Of a stretch of DNA of 64,000 nt, positions 1 through 8,955 are shown piece by piece. Under the pieces are notes generated by a model. The model saw nothing but the letters and a program-made list of their open reading frames with translations, was not told the origin of the DNA and did not search any database. Origin of the DNA: Cohnella silvisoli (GTDB taxonomy: Bacteria > Bacillota > Bacilli > Paenibacillales > Paenibacillaceae); contig NZ_JAIOAP010000001.1 in assembly GCF_021190915.1 (NCBI RefSeq), positions 682,001 through 746,000 on the forward strand. The letters are read 5' to 3'. The stretch's first letter is position 1; each line of letters begins with the position of its first letter. Position numbers and translations under genes: made by a program.

Positions 1-872
1 ATATGCGGATTGCCGCCTATGATTTGGCCAGCCGGCTAATAACTGTCGCTAGATCGGCCAACCGGAACGCATCCGCTGGAATGAGCGGAATCGGCGCAGG
101 TTTGTCCGAATTGAAGGGCAGCTTCGAGCAAGCGGAGGCTGCGTTGTTTCAGACCGCATACGAAAGGTGGAATCGGGTTTACGCGGCGGAAAGTTATTCA
201 ACGGACGTGAATAACCTCGACTCCGAATACGCGCATAGGTGGATGACGGCCCTTAAGCATGGGGATTCAACGAGCATGGAAGCCGCCTTGGAGGAGCTTT
301 TCCTTCATGTTCGAAAGGTAAAGCCCGGCAAGCCCAAGCTTAGGAAGCTGCTGTTCGACGTATTCGCGGCGATCGGCGTTCAAGCCGGGGAACTGAGGCT
401 CGGCGAGGCTATGACGAAGGATTGGGATGCGGCGGTGCAGGAAGCGCTGGAGAGGATGGATTCGCCGGAACTTCTCTTTGAATGGGTCATGTCGAGCTGC
501 TCCAAGCTATTAGGGATGAAAAGCCCTAACCGGCTTTACCGCAAGGAAATCCAACTCGCGATCGACTATATCCACGCGCATTATATGGAACAATTAACGG
601 TAGCCGCTTTATCGAAAGAACTGAATTTCAGCGCGAATTACTTGTCCAATCTGTTCCGTTCAGAGACGGGGATGCGCTTTATCGAATATGTGAACCGCGT
701 CCGCATGGACACGGCCAAACGGCTGCTGCGCGATTCGCGGCTTAAAGTATACGAAGTCGCGGAAAAGGTCGGTTACCAGGACACTTCTTATTTCTGCAAA
801 GTGTTCAAGGAGGTTACGGGGTTAACCGTGTCCATGTTTCGCGGTAGCGGGCAGGGGTCATACCGGTTGTAA
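1..872 (+). CDS. YesN-like AraC-type response regulator, 3' part (5' end outside window)
   Basis: The frame is open to the left edge, so only about 290 C-terminal residues are seen; the ATG at position 3 is probably internal. The last ~100 residues form an AraC double helix-turn-helix: helix 1 around LTVAALSKELNFS, a linking region with YVNRVRMDTAKRLL, and a second motif at VYEVAEKVGYQDTSYF followed by FCKVFKEVTG. The preceding ~170 residues are helical, as in the linker of YesN response regulators of Paenibacillus, which normally carry an N-terminal receiver domain and run to about 500 residues. A YesM-type kinase gene would be expected to the left. The 3' end overlaps the convergent AraC gene by 59 bp. 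DNA-binding role is secure; the response-regulator assignment is inferred from the linker. Confidence 0.85.
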   Translation, partial: MRIAAYDLASRLITVARSANRNASAGMSGIGAGLSELKGSFEQAEAALFQTAYERWNRVYAAESYSTDVNNLDSEYAHRWMTALKHGDSTSMEAALEELFLHVRKVKPGKPKLRKLLFDVFAAIGVQAGELRLGEAMTKDWDAAVQEALERMDSPELLFEWVMSSCSKLLGMKSPNRLYRKEIQLAIDYIHAHYMEQLTVAALSKELNFSANYLSNLFRSETGMRFIEYVNRVRMDTAKRLLRDSRLKVYEVAEKVGYQDTSYFCKVFKEVTGLTVSMFRGSGQGSYRL

Positions 873-1701
873 GCTTAAATTGACGGTGGAACCGTTTCAG
901 ATCGTAAATCCCGACCCGGGAGGCAATGTCCGCCACGGTAAGGGAAGCGAGTGCGGGATCGGCCAGCAGCCGACAGCTGCGGTCGATCCTTTCCTTGTGC
1001 AATAAGGCGGTGAAGGACAGTCCGGTGCGTTCGCTTAAGTTGCGTTGAAGCTGTCGTTCTCCGATGCCGATTTGCTGGGCAATGGCGGATAAAGTCAGCT
1101 TATCATGCAGGTGCTCCCGTATATGCCGATAGACGATTTCCAATCTTTCGGCGACCGGGTCTCCCGTCTCGGCCTCTGGACTCATCGCTCGTTCCATCCC
1201 GATAAGAAGCTGAAGGAGCAAGCCGCACAGCATCGTTTCGTAGCCCGTTTTCTTATTCTCGAACTCCTTAAGCAAAGACTCGAACAAATGACCGAATTCG
1301 CCGGACCTCTCGCGCATTTGAATCCAGTTGCCCGTCTCGGCGCTGATCTGGCGGAACCGGTAAAGTCCGTACTCGACAGGCAACGTCGACGTCAGAAAAC
1401 GAAATATCGTTTCGTCGAAAATGCAATTTCCGATAATGAGCGGCTCCTTAGGGTTGTGGGAGGATGGGCGAAAAATATGAGAAACGCCGACGGGGAGAAA
1501 AAACAAGTCTCCTTGAGTCACGCGAATCGTCCGGTCTTCGATGTAGTGAAAGCCGCTTCCCGCCCATACGTAACAGATTTCAATGAAATCATGCTCATGC
1601 TCCGGCAAGTCGAATCGCTCGCTGACCCGATTAACGTACAAGGACAATCCGTTCGAGAAAAACTGCTCTCCCTTTTCGATCATCGGATTTTGTTTGCGCA
1701 T
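814..1701 (-). CDS. AraC family transcriptional regulator (cupin sensor)
   Basis: One-component regulator of 295 residues. Residues ~15-110 look like an AraC-type cupin sensor (HEHDFIEICYVWAG, then GDLFFLPVGVSH), and the last ~100 residues carry two helix-turn-helix motifs (LSAIAQQIGIGERQLQRNL and VADIASRVGIYDLKRFHRQF). I chose the ATG at 1701 because an AGAGAGGA ribosome binding site lies nine bases upstream; a longer in-frame start at 1764 has none. It is transcribed away from the GH78 gene at 1834 and probably controls it and itself through the shared 132-bp intergenic region. Its 3' end overlaps the convergent YesN-like gene. The ligand is unknown, plausibly a rhamnose-containing sugar given the neighbour. 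Confidence 0.93.
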   Translation of the reverse strand: MRKQNPMIEKGEQFFSNGLSLYVNRVSERFDLPEHEHDFIEICYVWAGSGFHYIEDRTIRVTQGDLFFLPVGVSHIFRPSSHNPKEPLIIGNCIFDETIFRFLTSTLPVEYGLYRFRQISAETGNWIQMRERSGEFGHLFESLLKEFENKKTGYETMLCGLLLQLLIGMERAMSPEAETGDPVAERLEIVYRHIREHLHDKLTLSAIAQQIGIGERQLQRNLSERTGLSFTALLHKERIDRSCRLLADPALASLTVADIASRVGIYDLKRFHRQFKLTTGMTPARYRETWTRLTP

Positions 1702-1765
1702 GTTTTCGTATCCTCTCTCGTGTTTCGTTGAAGTCATCATATACCTATACAAAGTCGCAATCAAC

Positions 1766-1796
1766 CCATAATGTTTATGGTGTATTTTTTTACAAT
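1766..1796 (+). promoter_or_regulatory. Palindromic operator and -10 box upstream of the GH78 gene
   Basis: A perfect inverted repeat, CCATAA-TGT-TTATGG (1766-1780), is followed by TACAAT (1791-1796), which resembles a SigA -10 box. No good -35 is visible at the right spacing; the palindrome covers that position. This fits a promoter that depends on an activator, most simply the divergent AraC protein. AraC proteins more often bind direct repeats, so the factor is not certain. Confidence 0.45.
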
Positions 1797-1833
1797 AGAG
1801 GAGACTACATTAAAATCCAAGGAAGTGTTGAAT

Positions 1834-4734
1834 ATGAAGTGGTTGGCTTCATGGATATGGGGAGACGGGGAAGCGAGCCCTCGCAATGAATGGAGATGTT
1901 TCCGCAAAACGTTCGACGTTCCATCGGCGGGCGCGGCGGAGTCCGCATCTCTGACAATTACGGCGGATTCGCGGTACGTGTTATACGTCAACGGTACGCA
2001 ATTAGGTCGAGGACCGGTTCGTTCGTGGCCATTCGAGCAATCGTATGATACTTATGAAGTCGGACATTTGCTCAAGCCGGGCGAGAAAAATACGATAGCT
2101 GTGCTCGTGCTGCATTTCGGGGTATCGACATTCTATTATGTACGGGGTCGTGGAGGACTCCTTGCTCAGTTGGAGTACGAAGATGGAACCGTCGCCATAG
2201 CAACGGATGGGACTTGGGCGACTGCTAAACATCTGGGTCAGCACCCGAGATCGCCGCGTATGTCGTGCCAGCAAGGTTTTGCCGAATATGTGGATGCAAC
2301 CGCTTGGGATAAAGACTGGATTACTACGGAGTATGCGGATACGGAATGGTCAAATGCCGTCGTGCTCGGCCCGGTAGGTATGGAGCCGTGGACGAAGTTG
2401 AAGCCTCGCGACATTCCGATGCTGACGGAAGAAACCGTTTATCCGGTGCGCGTAGAATCGCTCGCGAAAGTGAAGTCGTTCAAGCTTACTACGGTTATCG
2501 ATGTTCGCGCCGCAATGATTCCGGGCAGCGAGGACCATGCCAACCCCCTACAGTTTACTGGATATGTGGCAACAACGATTCGGGCGAGCCATGCGGGCAG
2601 GGCTACGCTTGGGTTTCTAGCTTGGGGCGAATGTCTGCGGGCTTGCTCGCTGAACGGCGAGGTCGTCGAGATGAAACGGTTTTATGGCGTTACGCCGGAA
2701 CGTTACGTAGACGTGGAGCTTTCCCAAGGGGACAATTTACTGCTCATCGACGTATCCGGCACGATGCACCACGGGAAGCTGCAAATCGGCGTTTACGCGG
2801 AAGATCCGGCACAGTTTGAGTTCGTCTCGCCGCTGCCTCGATTCGCGGAACAGTCAGCTTTCTGCTCGATTGGCCCTTTTGACTACCACGTCAATATAGA
2901 TCATCAGTCTAACCGGGAGATTGACTGGGAAGACGAAGCTTACAAGGAAATACTCGGGGCGGTTAAACAAGCAGAGCATTTAGAGCGTTATGCAGAGCGG
3001 CTTCGCGCGATCGAGCTCAAATACATTTCGGAAGCCGACGTATTCAGCTTGTGCGTGTGGAAGAAGGATAACGTCAAGCTAGCCGTTCCTGCTCAGCTTC
3101 ATAACGCAGTTATTCCGAATATCGAAGCTGGTGTCGTTCCAGTGTTTGACGGATATGATACGGAGATTTTACTGGACTTCGGCAAAGAGTATTCGGGGTA
3201 TTTGTCTTTCGAGGTAGAAGCGGCCGAGGGGACGATTCTCGACTGGTATGGATTCGAGTACATGTCGGGCGAATACCGTCAGGAAACCTACGGACTCGAT
3301 CATACGCTAAGATATGTCTGCCGGTCCGGCAGGCAATCGTACGTCACGCCGATTCGCAGAGGGTTCCGCTATTTAGCTTTGACGGTAAGGAATGCATCCG
3401 CGGTTCCCGTTAAGATCTATGGCGTATCGTTCTCCCAGAGTAATTATCCGGTTGCCGAGGTCGGCAGGTTCGAGTGCTCGGACCCGCTGCTTAACGATAT
3501 TTGGGAAATCAGCCGCCATACGACGAAGCTGTGCATGGAAGATACGTTCGTCGATTGTCCCGCTTATGAGCAGACGTTCTGGGTCGGCGACAGCCGCAAC
3601 GAAGCGCTTGTGAGCAACTATTTGTACGGCGTGCAGGATATTCTGAAGAGATGCTTGCGTCTCGTACCGGGTTCGAAACATCAGACGCCGCTGTATGCGG
3701 ATCAAGTACCGAGCGGATGGAGCAGCGTTATTCCCAACTGGACTTTTTTCTGGGCAATCGCATGTTCCGAATATTACGAGCAGACGGCCGACAAGGCGTT
3801 CGCGACTGAAATGTACGATCACATTCGGTTCACGATGGACCATTATTTACAGAAAATCGATGATAGCGGGCTGTTTAACGTAAAAGGGTGGAACCTGCTC
3901 GATTGGTCGCCGATCGATCAGCCGAACGACGGCATCGTCACGCACCAGAACGTGTTCTTGGTTCAGACGCTCCGCGTCACCGCCGCGATGGGCAAGCTTG
4001 CCGGAGATGCGGAAGGAACGGCACGATTCGGGGAAGCTGCGGATCGGCTCTCCGCTGCAATTAACGAACAGCTATGGGATGAGGACAAGCAGGCGTACAT
4101 CGATTGCATCCATGCGGATGGCCGTCGTTCCACTGTCCTTAGCATGCAAACTCAGGTAGTCGCATCGCTAACGGGCGTGGCTCAAGGCGCTCGCAAGCAG
4201 GTTATCGACGGTTATCTGTTTAATCCGCCGTCGGAATTCGTGCAAATCGGCAGCCCGTTCATGTCGTTCTTCTATTACGAAGCGCTGGCGAAAGTCGGCG
4301 GCGTAAGCTTGATCTTGGACGATATTCGCAAAAACTACGGCAACATGATCGATCATGGGGCGACGACGTGCTGGGAGCAATATCCGAATTTCCTTGAAAA
4401 TCGCGCCAATGCCGATATGCTCACGCGCAGCCATTGCCATGCTTGGTCTTCGGCTCCGGCCTATTTCCTCGGTCGGGAAGCGCTCGGCGTGCGCAGCTTG
4501 GCGCCGGGCTGGAGCGTTGTCGAGATCGCGCCGCTTCCATGCGGACTCAAGTGGGCCCGCGGCAGCGTGCCGCATCCGTCCGGCGGGCGGATCGACGTGT
4601 CCTGGTCAGCGGACGAAAGCAGCAAGACGATGAAGCTCAGCGTGTCGTACCCTTCTGACGTGACGGTAAACATCAAGCTACCGGAAGGTTATGAGGGCGA
4701 GATCAAGGAAACGAAGCTGGGGAGATCGTTGTAA
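1834..4734 (+). CDS. GH78 family alpha-L-rhamnosidase-like glycoside hydrolase
   Basis: 966 residues, no signal peptide, so probably cytoplasmic. The N-terminal half has beta-sandwich modules typical of GH78 (WRCFRKTFDVP, then YVNGTQLGRGPVRSWP), and the C-terminal half is an (alpha/alpha)6 barrel. In the motif DCPAYEQTFWVGD the carboxylates D574, E579 and D586 keep the spacing described for the GH78 site of Bacillus sp. GL1 RhaB, and E848 in GATTCWEQ matches the fourth acidic residue. GH78 enzymes release terminal alpha-L-rhamnose from plant polysaccharides and glycosides. The start at 1834 follows an AAGGAAG ribosome binding site. It has its own AraC regulator, divergently transcribed. Exact substrate is unproven; the CPAYEQ version of the motif differs from classical rhamnosidases (CPQRDE). 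Confidence 0.88.
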   Translation: MKWLASWIWGDGEASPRNEWRCFRKTFDVPSAGAAESASLTITADSRYVLYVNGTQLGRGPVRSWPFEQSYDTYEVGHLLKPGEKNTIAVLVLHFGVSTFYYVRGRGGLLAQLEYEDGTVAIATDGTWATAKHLGQHPRSPRMSCQQGFAEYVDATAWDKDWITTEYADTEWSNAVVLGPVGMEPWTKLKPRDIPMLTEETVYPVRVESLAKVKSFKLTTVIDVRAAMIPGSEDHANPLQFTGYVATTIRASHAGRATLGFLAWGECLRACSLNGEVVEMKRFYGVTPERYVDVELSQGDNLLLIDVSGTMHHGKLQIGVYAEDPAQFEFVSPLPRFAEQSAFCSIGPFDYHVNIDHQSNREIDWEDEAYKEILGAVKQAEHLERYAERLRAIELKYISEADVFSLCVWKKDNVKLAVPAQLHNAVIPNIEAGVVPVFDGYDTEILLDFGKEYSGYLSFEVEAAEGTILDWYGFEYMSGEYRQETYGLDHTLRYVCRSGRQSYVTPIRRGFRYLALTVRNASAVPVKIYGVSFSQSNYPVAEVGRFECSDPLLNDIWEISRHTTKLCMEDTFVDCPAYEQTFWVGDSRNEALVSNYLYGVQDILKRCLRLVPGSKHQTPLYADQVPSGWSSVIPNWTFFWAIACSEYYEQTADKAFATEMYDHIRFTMDHYLQKIDDSGLFNVKGWNLLDWSPIDQPNDGIVTHQNVFLVQTLRVTAAMGKLAGDAEGTARFGEAADRLSAAINEQLWDEDKQAYIDCIHADGRRSTVLSMQTQVVASLTGVAQGARKQVIDGYLFNPPSEFVQIGSPFMSFFYYEALAKVGGVSLILDDIRKNYGNMIDHGATTCWEQYPNFLENRANADMLTRSHCHAWSSAPAYFLGREALGVRSLAPGWSVVEIAPLPCGLKWARGSVPHPSGGRIDVSWSADESSKTMKLSVSYPSDVTVNIKLPEGYEGEIKETKLGRSL

Positions 4735-5011
4735 GTTTCACGTTCGTCTTGCTCGTACAAACCTGTCGCTTCTATTGGCAATAACGGGATTTATACAGTT
4801 AAAGTAATGGCTGAACATCCTCATTGGGAAAATAACAGCAATTGTACAGTTATTTTGAGCAGAATAAGGTGGAGGAAGAGGAATGGCAGGAAATAACTGG
4901 AGTTTTACAGTAAAATTCCATAAGCCTTCTTTGATTCAATTTAATTACGGGAGTTTTACAGTTATTTATTCTTTGTAATGTCTTATCGTGCAATCGGAAT
5001 TTCAGAGAGCA
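4735..5011. repeat. Four copies of a ~25-bp dispersed motif in a gene-free gap
   Basis: No gene is visible between the GH78 gene and the next AraC gene. Four related copies occur at about 4780-4804, 4831-4855, 4892-4916 and 4942-4967, spaced 50-61 bp. The shared pattern is AATAAC, a few bases, GGAGTTTTACAG, then TTATTT. The ends AATAAC and GTTATT are inverted relative to each other, so each copy is a weak palindrome. The spacing near multiples of 10 bp could place copies on one face of DNA. Function unknown. Confidence 0.6.
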
Positions 5012-5068
5012 GGGGCTGTTCCTCAAGGTCGATCATGACCTTATGGGACGGCCCCATTTTTGTTATGG
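5012..5068. terminator. GGGGCTGT...GGCCCC hairpin element, likely terminator
   Basis: GGGGCTGTTCC and its partner GGGACGGCCCC flank AAGGTC-gatcat-GACCTT, forming a long imperfect hairpin followed by TTTTTGTTATGG. The same module, including the GACCTTATG and TTTGTTATGGA parts, recurs at 23956-24018, so it is a dispersed repeat that may also end transcription from the GH78 side and from the convergent AraC gene. Confidence 0.6.
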
Positions 5069-5075
5069 AGGAGGG

Positions 5076-5924
5076 CTATTGACCGATCGTTGCCGTATTG
5101 TGCAGTTCCCGCCACTTAGTCGGACTGACGTCATATTTCTGTTTAAATAATCGGCTGAAGTAATGAATGCTCTGAAACCCAACGGCTTCGGCAATCTTGG
5201 ATACGAGCATGGGAGTGGTGGATAAATAGGTTAGCGCCGCGTTCATTCTTAACTCGTTCAAGTATTGAAAGGGTGTCATGCCAGCGTGGAGATGAAATAA
5301 ACGGATGATATAAGAGCCGTTCAGATGAATGGCAGCGGATATATTTTCAAGCGTGAGTTGCTCCTTGTAGTTTGCTTCCAGGTAATGTTTGACGGACTCC
5401 ACGATTTCACTCGCTGCTCCGGCCTTGATGGCAAGCTCTTCATTTTCCGGCAATGCGTTGCCGGATAAAGCCGGGTTTTGTCCGATAAGGAGTAAGATCG
5501 TCTCGATTACGCGGACGGCGATTCCGGTAACGATTCTCTTATTTTCCACCCTATCAGACAATAGGAGGGATTGTAGATAGGATAAAGAGTCGAAAATGTA
5601 TTTGGCCGGCTGCCGCCTTTGATCCAATAAGGACTGCAGAGCGTTCCAATGGCGTACGGTCGACAATGCCGGGAAACAATTCGGATTTGGAACTTCGAGC
5701 TCAACGAAAATAAAGCGGCATTGCCCGGATAGCTTTCTCAGCTCGTGGGGAGTGTTGGTCGGAAACAGGTACAGCGATGGTGCGGCAGCGTTATACACAT
5801 GATCGACCCACTGTATTTGCGCGGATCCAGAGGTGATATAGAGCAATTCATAATAAGGATGAACGCCGCCGCCCGTGGACGATCCATCGGCAAGAATTCC
5901 ATTTCCATAGCTGCGAATCAGCAT
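5076..5924 (-). CDS. AraC family transcriptional regulator
   Basis: 282 residues. An N-terminal cupin-like sensor (HPYYELLYITSGSAQIQW, then LFPTNTPHEL) is followed by a helical linker and the C-terminal double helix-turn-helix (LENISAAIHLNGSYIIRLFH and VSKIAEAVGFQSIHYFSRLF). The ATG at 5924 has a weak GGGGGT ribosome binding site eight bases upstream; the TTG at 5954 has none. It is divergent from the two MDR dehydrogenase genes starting at 6111 and is their most likely regulator. Effector unknown. Confidence 0.92.
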   Translation of the reverse strand: MLIRSYGNGILADGSSTGGGVHPYYELLYITSGSAQIQWVDHVYNAAAPSLYLFPTNTPHELRKLSGQCRFIFVELEVPNPNCFPALSTVRHWNALQSLLDQRRQPAKYIFDSLSYLQSLLLSDRVENKRIVTGIAVRVIETILLLIGQNPALSGNALPENEELAIKAGAASEIVESVKHYLEANYKEQLTLENISAAIHLNGSYIIRLFHLHAGMTPFQYLNELRMNAALTYLSTTPMLVSKIAEAVGFQSIHYFSRLFKQKYDVSPTKWRELHNTATIGQ

Positions 5925-6110
5925 GTGTACGACCCCCAGACCGACTAATGTCAATATCGTGCAAACGGCTAGATCAAGGCGTGAATATGACTGAGGAAAT
6001 CATCCTGGAATTTCTCAAACTGAACGATTCGCTTCAAATACGATACTGCTTTTTCAATGTAGTATATCAGGTGTCGGATGTAAACAGGGAAGGGAGGGGT
6101 TGTGAATATT

Positions 6111-7085
6111 ATGCGTACGGTTATGAAAACATTGCAAATAACGGGGCCGGGGCAGTACGACCTATTGGAGGTGCCAGTTCCGGAAGCGAAAGAAGACGAA
6201 GTGCTAGTGGAGGTTAAGCTAGTGTCGACATGTCCGAGATGGGATATCAACATGATGGCGGGCAAAGACATGTTCAATGCGACTTCATCGCCGGAATATC
6301 CGCTTCCCTTCGGGTTCCCGGGCCATGAGATGGTCGGTGTCGTTAAGGCTGCCGGGTCGTCCGTGCAGGGGCTGCAAGTTGGAGACAGGGTTGCCGCGTT
6401 AGAGGCTCCTTCCCTTGGCGATGGCACATACATCCAGATGCTGCGTTATCGCGAGAATGAACTAATCAAGCTGCCGGATAGCGTCTCGGACAAACAAGCC
6501 GTTTCATTCGAACTGCTGAAGTGTGTCCTTATCGGTCTGTTGCAGTTCGGGAATCTTGGTGGAAAGTCCGTACTGGTTTCCGGCCTTGGACCGGCCGGAA
6601 TCTTTGCGATGCAGGCGGCTAAGCTGCTCGGTGCATCGCGGGTCGTGGGCATGGATCTCAGCGGTAAGAGAATCTCTTTCGTTAACGCGTTGAATATCGG
6701 AGAAGCCGTTCACGTCGACGAGCTCGGCGAGCGGCGGTTCGACCTCGGATACGATTGCGTCGGTTACGCGCCTTCCGTAGAGAATGTAATGAATTACGTC
6801 GAAGAGCATGTCGTTATTTTCGGCGTGCTGCGCGGGGAAGTCAAATATGGAGAACGGCTTTGGTTCAAGGGACTTAAGTTAGAGTCTTACAAATATAGGC
6901 CGTTCGGGGATAAGGATCGGGCTCTATTGTTGGAGTTGGTTGCCCGAGGACTGAATACGGAATGTATCCAGACTCATCGTCTTCCGTTCACCCGTTATCA
7001 TGAAGCAGTCGAACTATTGAAAACACAGGAAGCGATCAAGGTATGTTTCTCTCCGGAAACGGGTTTCGACGAGGTGACGTCATGA
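6111..7085 (+). CDS. MDR-family (alcohol dehydrogenase-like) oxidoreductase
   Basis: 324 residues. N-terminal GroES-like fold with C41 and H72-E73 (FPGHEMVG) in the positions of catalytic zinc ligands, but no four-cysteine structural zinc loop; a Rossmann motif follows (VLVSGLGPAGIFAMQAA). Probably an NAD(P)-dependent dehydrogenase acting on a sugar or polyol; substrate unknown. The ATG at 6111 sits 11 bases after GGGAGGGG; a GTG at 6102 is too close to that site. It overlaps the next dehydrogenase by four bases (ATGA), so the two are translationally coupled. The AraC gene upstream is divergent. Confidence 0.88.
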   Translation: MRTVMKTLQITGPGQYDLLEVPVPEAKEDEVLVEVKLVSTCPRWDINMMAGKDMFNATSSPEYPLPFGFPGHEMVGVVKAAGSSVQGLQVGDRVAALEAPSLGDGTYIQMLRYRENELIKLPDSVSDKQAVSFELLKCVLIGLLQFGNLGGKSVLVSGLGPAGIFAMQAAKLLGASRVVGMDLSGKRISFVNALNIGEAVHVDELGERRFDLGYDCVGYAPSVENVMNYVEEHVVIFGVLRGEVKYGERLWFKGLKLESYKYRPFGDKDRALLLELVARGLNTECIQTHRLPFTRYHEAVELLKTQEAIKVCFSPETGFDEVTS

Positions 7086-8068
7086 AAGCCAAAGCGGTTG
7101 TTTTTACGGGAAAACGGGAAGTTGAGGTACGGGAGATAGACGTTCCCGAGCTGGCGGAAGATCAAGTGTTAATAGACGTAACGTATTCTTGGATCAGTAT
7201 CGGAACCGAATCGTCGTTCTTGAAGCAAGAGCGAATAGCGGGAGACGCTGCTTACAAGCCGGGCGATCCTCCTCCTTTTCCGCAAGTTCCGGGTTATCAG
7301 AAGGTGGGAGTCGTCCGGGCGCTTGGATCGAACGTGAATGGTTTGGAAATCGGAGACAACGTGTTCGCGACGGTTAGCGAAGTGGAAGGAATGATGTTTC
7401 CTTACGGTGGACACGTGAGTCCTGCCGTTACGTATGTAAGCCAAGTGTGGAAGCTGCCTGAGGGAGCTTCTCCGATTGCTTACTCAGGAATGGTACTCGC
7501 GCAAGTCGGTTACAATTGCGGCATTAAACCTCCCGTTCAACCGGGAGACCTCGCTGTCGTCATTGGCGATGGATTGGTGGGGCACTGGGCTGCACAAACT
7601 TTGCTTCAGCGCGGGGCGAACGTTATCGTCCTGGGTCGGCACGACAAGCGGTTGTCCCTTCTTCCGGATGGGGTCCGTGGCATAAATACGCGACATATCG
7701 ATATTAGCGACGGTTTGGGGAGTCAGGAGCATAATGTCCAGATCGTCGTGGATACCGTAGCGGCGATGGACACATTCGAGGCAATCCGGCCCTTAATGAA
7801 GCATGGCAGCCACCTCGTGTCCGCCGGATTCCACGGCGAGAACGGCTACATTCACATTCCAACGATTCGGGGGCAAGAGATCACGCTGCATTGTCCGTCC
7901 GGGTGGGAAAAGACTAGAATGGATGCTGCATTGAGAGGAATTCATGAAGGCTGGCTGCAGACGGAACCGTTGATCACGCACATTGTGGATGTCGCGCAAG
8001 CACGGGATGTATGGGACATGATCCTGAACAAACAGGAATTTTGCTTAGGCGTGGTACTAAAGTGGTGA
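7082..8068 (+). CDS. MDR-family oxidoreductase, zinc-ligand cysteine absent
   Basis: 328 residues, GroES-like N-terminus plus Rossmann domain (VVIGDGLVGHWAAQTLL). Where classical zinc alcohol dehydrogenases have a GxCxxD catalytic zinc motif this protein has SIGTESSF, a pattern seen in threonine dehydrogenase-like and BchC-like members of the superfamily that lack the catalytic zinc. It is the second gene of a coupled pair: GAGGTGA precedes an ATG that overlaps the upstream stop. A pair of dehydrogenases in one operon could oxidise and then reduce two positions of the same sugar (an epimerisation route), but this is inference. A strong terminator follows at 8091. Confidence 0.87.
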   Translation: MKAKAVVFTGKREVEVREIDVPELAEDQVLIDVTYSWISIGTESSFLKQERIAGDAAYKPGDPPPFPQVPGYQKVGVVRALGSNVNGLEIGDNVFATVSEVEGMMFPYGGHVSPAVTYVSQVWKLPEGASPIAYSGMVLAQVGYNCGIKPPVQPGDLAVVIGDGLVGHWAAQTLLQRGANVIVLGRHDKRLSLLPDGVRGINTRHIDISDGLGSQEHNVQIVVDTVAAMDTFEAIRPLMKHGSHLVSAGFHGENGYIHIPTIRGQEITLHCPSGWEKTRMDAALRGIHEGWLQTEPLITHIVDVAQARDVWDMILNKQEFCLGVVLKW

Positions 8069-8090
8069 GGTTGAGTTGCTATTGTTAAGC

Positions 8091-8132
8091 AAAAACCCAT
8101 GATAGACCAGCTATCGGTCTATCATGGGTTTT
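8091..8132. terminator. Bidirectional rho-independent terminator
   Basis: AAAACCCATGATAGACC and GGTCTATCATGGGTTTT form a near-perfect 17-bp stem around a 7-base loop, with A and T runs on both sides. It separates the rightward MDR pair from the leftward isomerase operon. Confidence 0.92.
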
Positions 8133-8158
8133 ATGAAACTATCATTGCATAAGCCGGG

Positions 8159-8929
8159 TTACTTCTCAACCGTCGCCAGAATCTCACTCTTAAACTGCTC
8201 GATAGCAGCATCCGTATCGATCGTATAACCGCATTCCAGACCGACGAAGCCGGAGAAGCCCGTGTCCTTGATCGCGCGGAGAATGTTGACGTAGTTTAAT
8301 TCGCCCGTGCCCGGTTGCTTGCGTCCGGGGTTGTCCGCGATGTGATAGTGGTTGATCCGGTCGATGTAGCCGGTTGCGTTGCGGATGACGTTGCCCTCCG
8401 TAATCTGCTGATGGTAAACATCGAAAACGAGCTTAACGTTCGGGCTTCCGACTTGATCGATAACGTCGACCGATTCATTCGAGCGCTGCAAGAAATGCCC
8501 ATGATGATCGACAAGTCCGTTCAAAGGCTCGACTTCGAGCACGATGCCTGCTTCCTCAAACAGCGGGGCGCAGCGCTTCAGCGTCTCGACCATAACTTGC
8601 CTTTGCGTATCGCGCGGGACGCCGTCCATAACGTTGCCCGTCTGCGAGATGACGGAGCGAACGTTCAAAATCTTGCAAGCCTCGATCGTCTGGCGAATGC
8701 CTTCCAAATAAGCGTCGCGCAGCGATTCGTCGACCAAGCTGATGAACTTGGTGCAAGTCGCGCTGATGCCGACGCCGATCCGCTCTTGCTCCCGCGCCGT
8801 TTTCTTCAAATCCTGCAAATCCCACCAAGCATAATACTCTAATCCGTGGAAGCCATGTTCTTTTATTTTCTCGAGATGATAGATTTCGTCTTTGCCGGAA
8901 TAGGCCCCGATACATAGCGAATATTTCAT
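8159..8929 (-). CDS. Sugar phosphate isomerase/epimerase (hydroxypyruvate isomerase-like TIM barrel)
   Basis: 256 residues of the AP-endonuclease-2/xylose isomerase-like TIM-barrel superfamily. The four metal-binding positions can be recognised: E in VLEVEPLN, D-V-Y-H in VFDVYHQQ, H in YHIADNPGR and E in GLECGY. This pattern is closest to hydroxypyruvate isomerase (Hyi) and related 2-keto-sugar epimerases. It lies 26 bases after the Gfo/Idh gene on the same strand, AAGGGGA precedes its ATG, and the two genes form one operon. In known systems Gfo/Idh oxidation is followed by such barrels that isomerise or cleave 3-keto sugars. Actual substrate not determinable here. Confidence 0.9.
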   Translation of the reverse strand: MKYSLCIGAYSGKDEIYHLEKIKEHGFHGLEYYAWWDLQDLKKTAREQERIGVGISATCTKFISLVDESLRDAYLEGIRQTIEACKILNVRSVISQTGNVMDGVPRDTQRQVMVETLKRCAPLFEEAGIVLEVEPLNGLVDHHGHFLQRSNESVDVIDQVGSPNVKLVFDVYHQQITEGNVIRNATGYIDRINHYHIADNPGRKQPGTGELNYVNILRAIKDTGFSGFVGLECGYTIDTDAAIEQFKSEILATVEK

Positions 8930-8955
8930 AATAGCAGGTTCCCCTTTCGATAGTG

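Noticed and set aside
1105-1731. Plus-strand open frame opposite the first AraC gene
   Set aside because: The minus strand has the sensor and both helix-turn-helix motifs; the plus frame has no domain or start signal.
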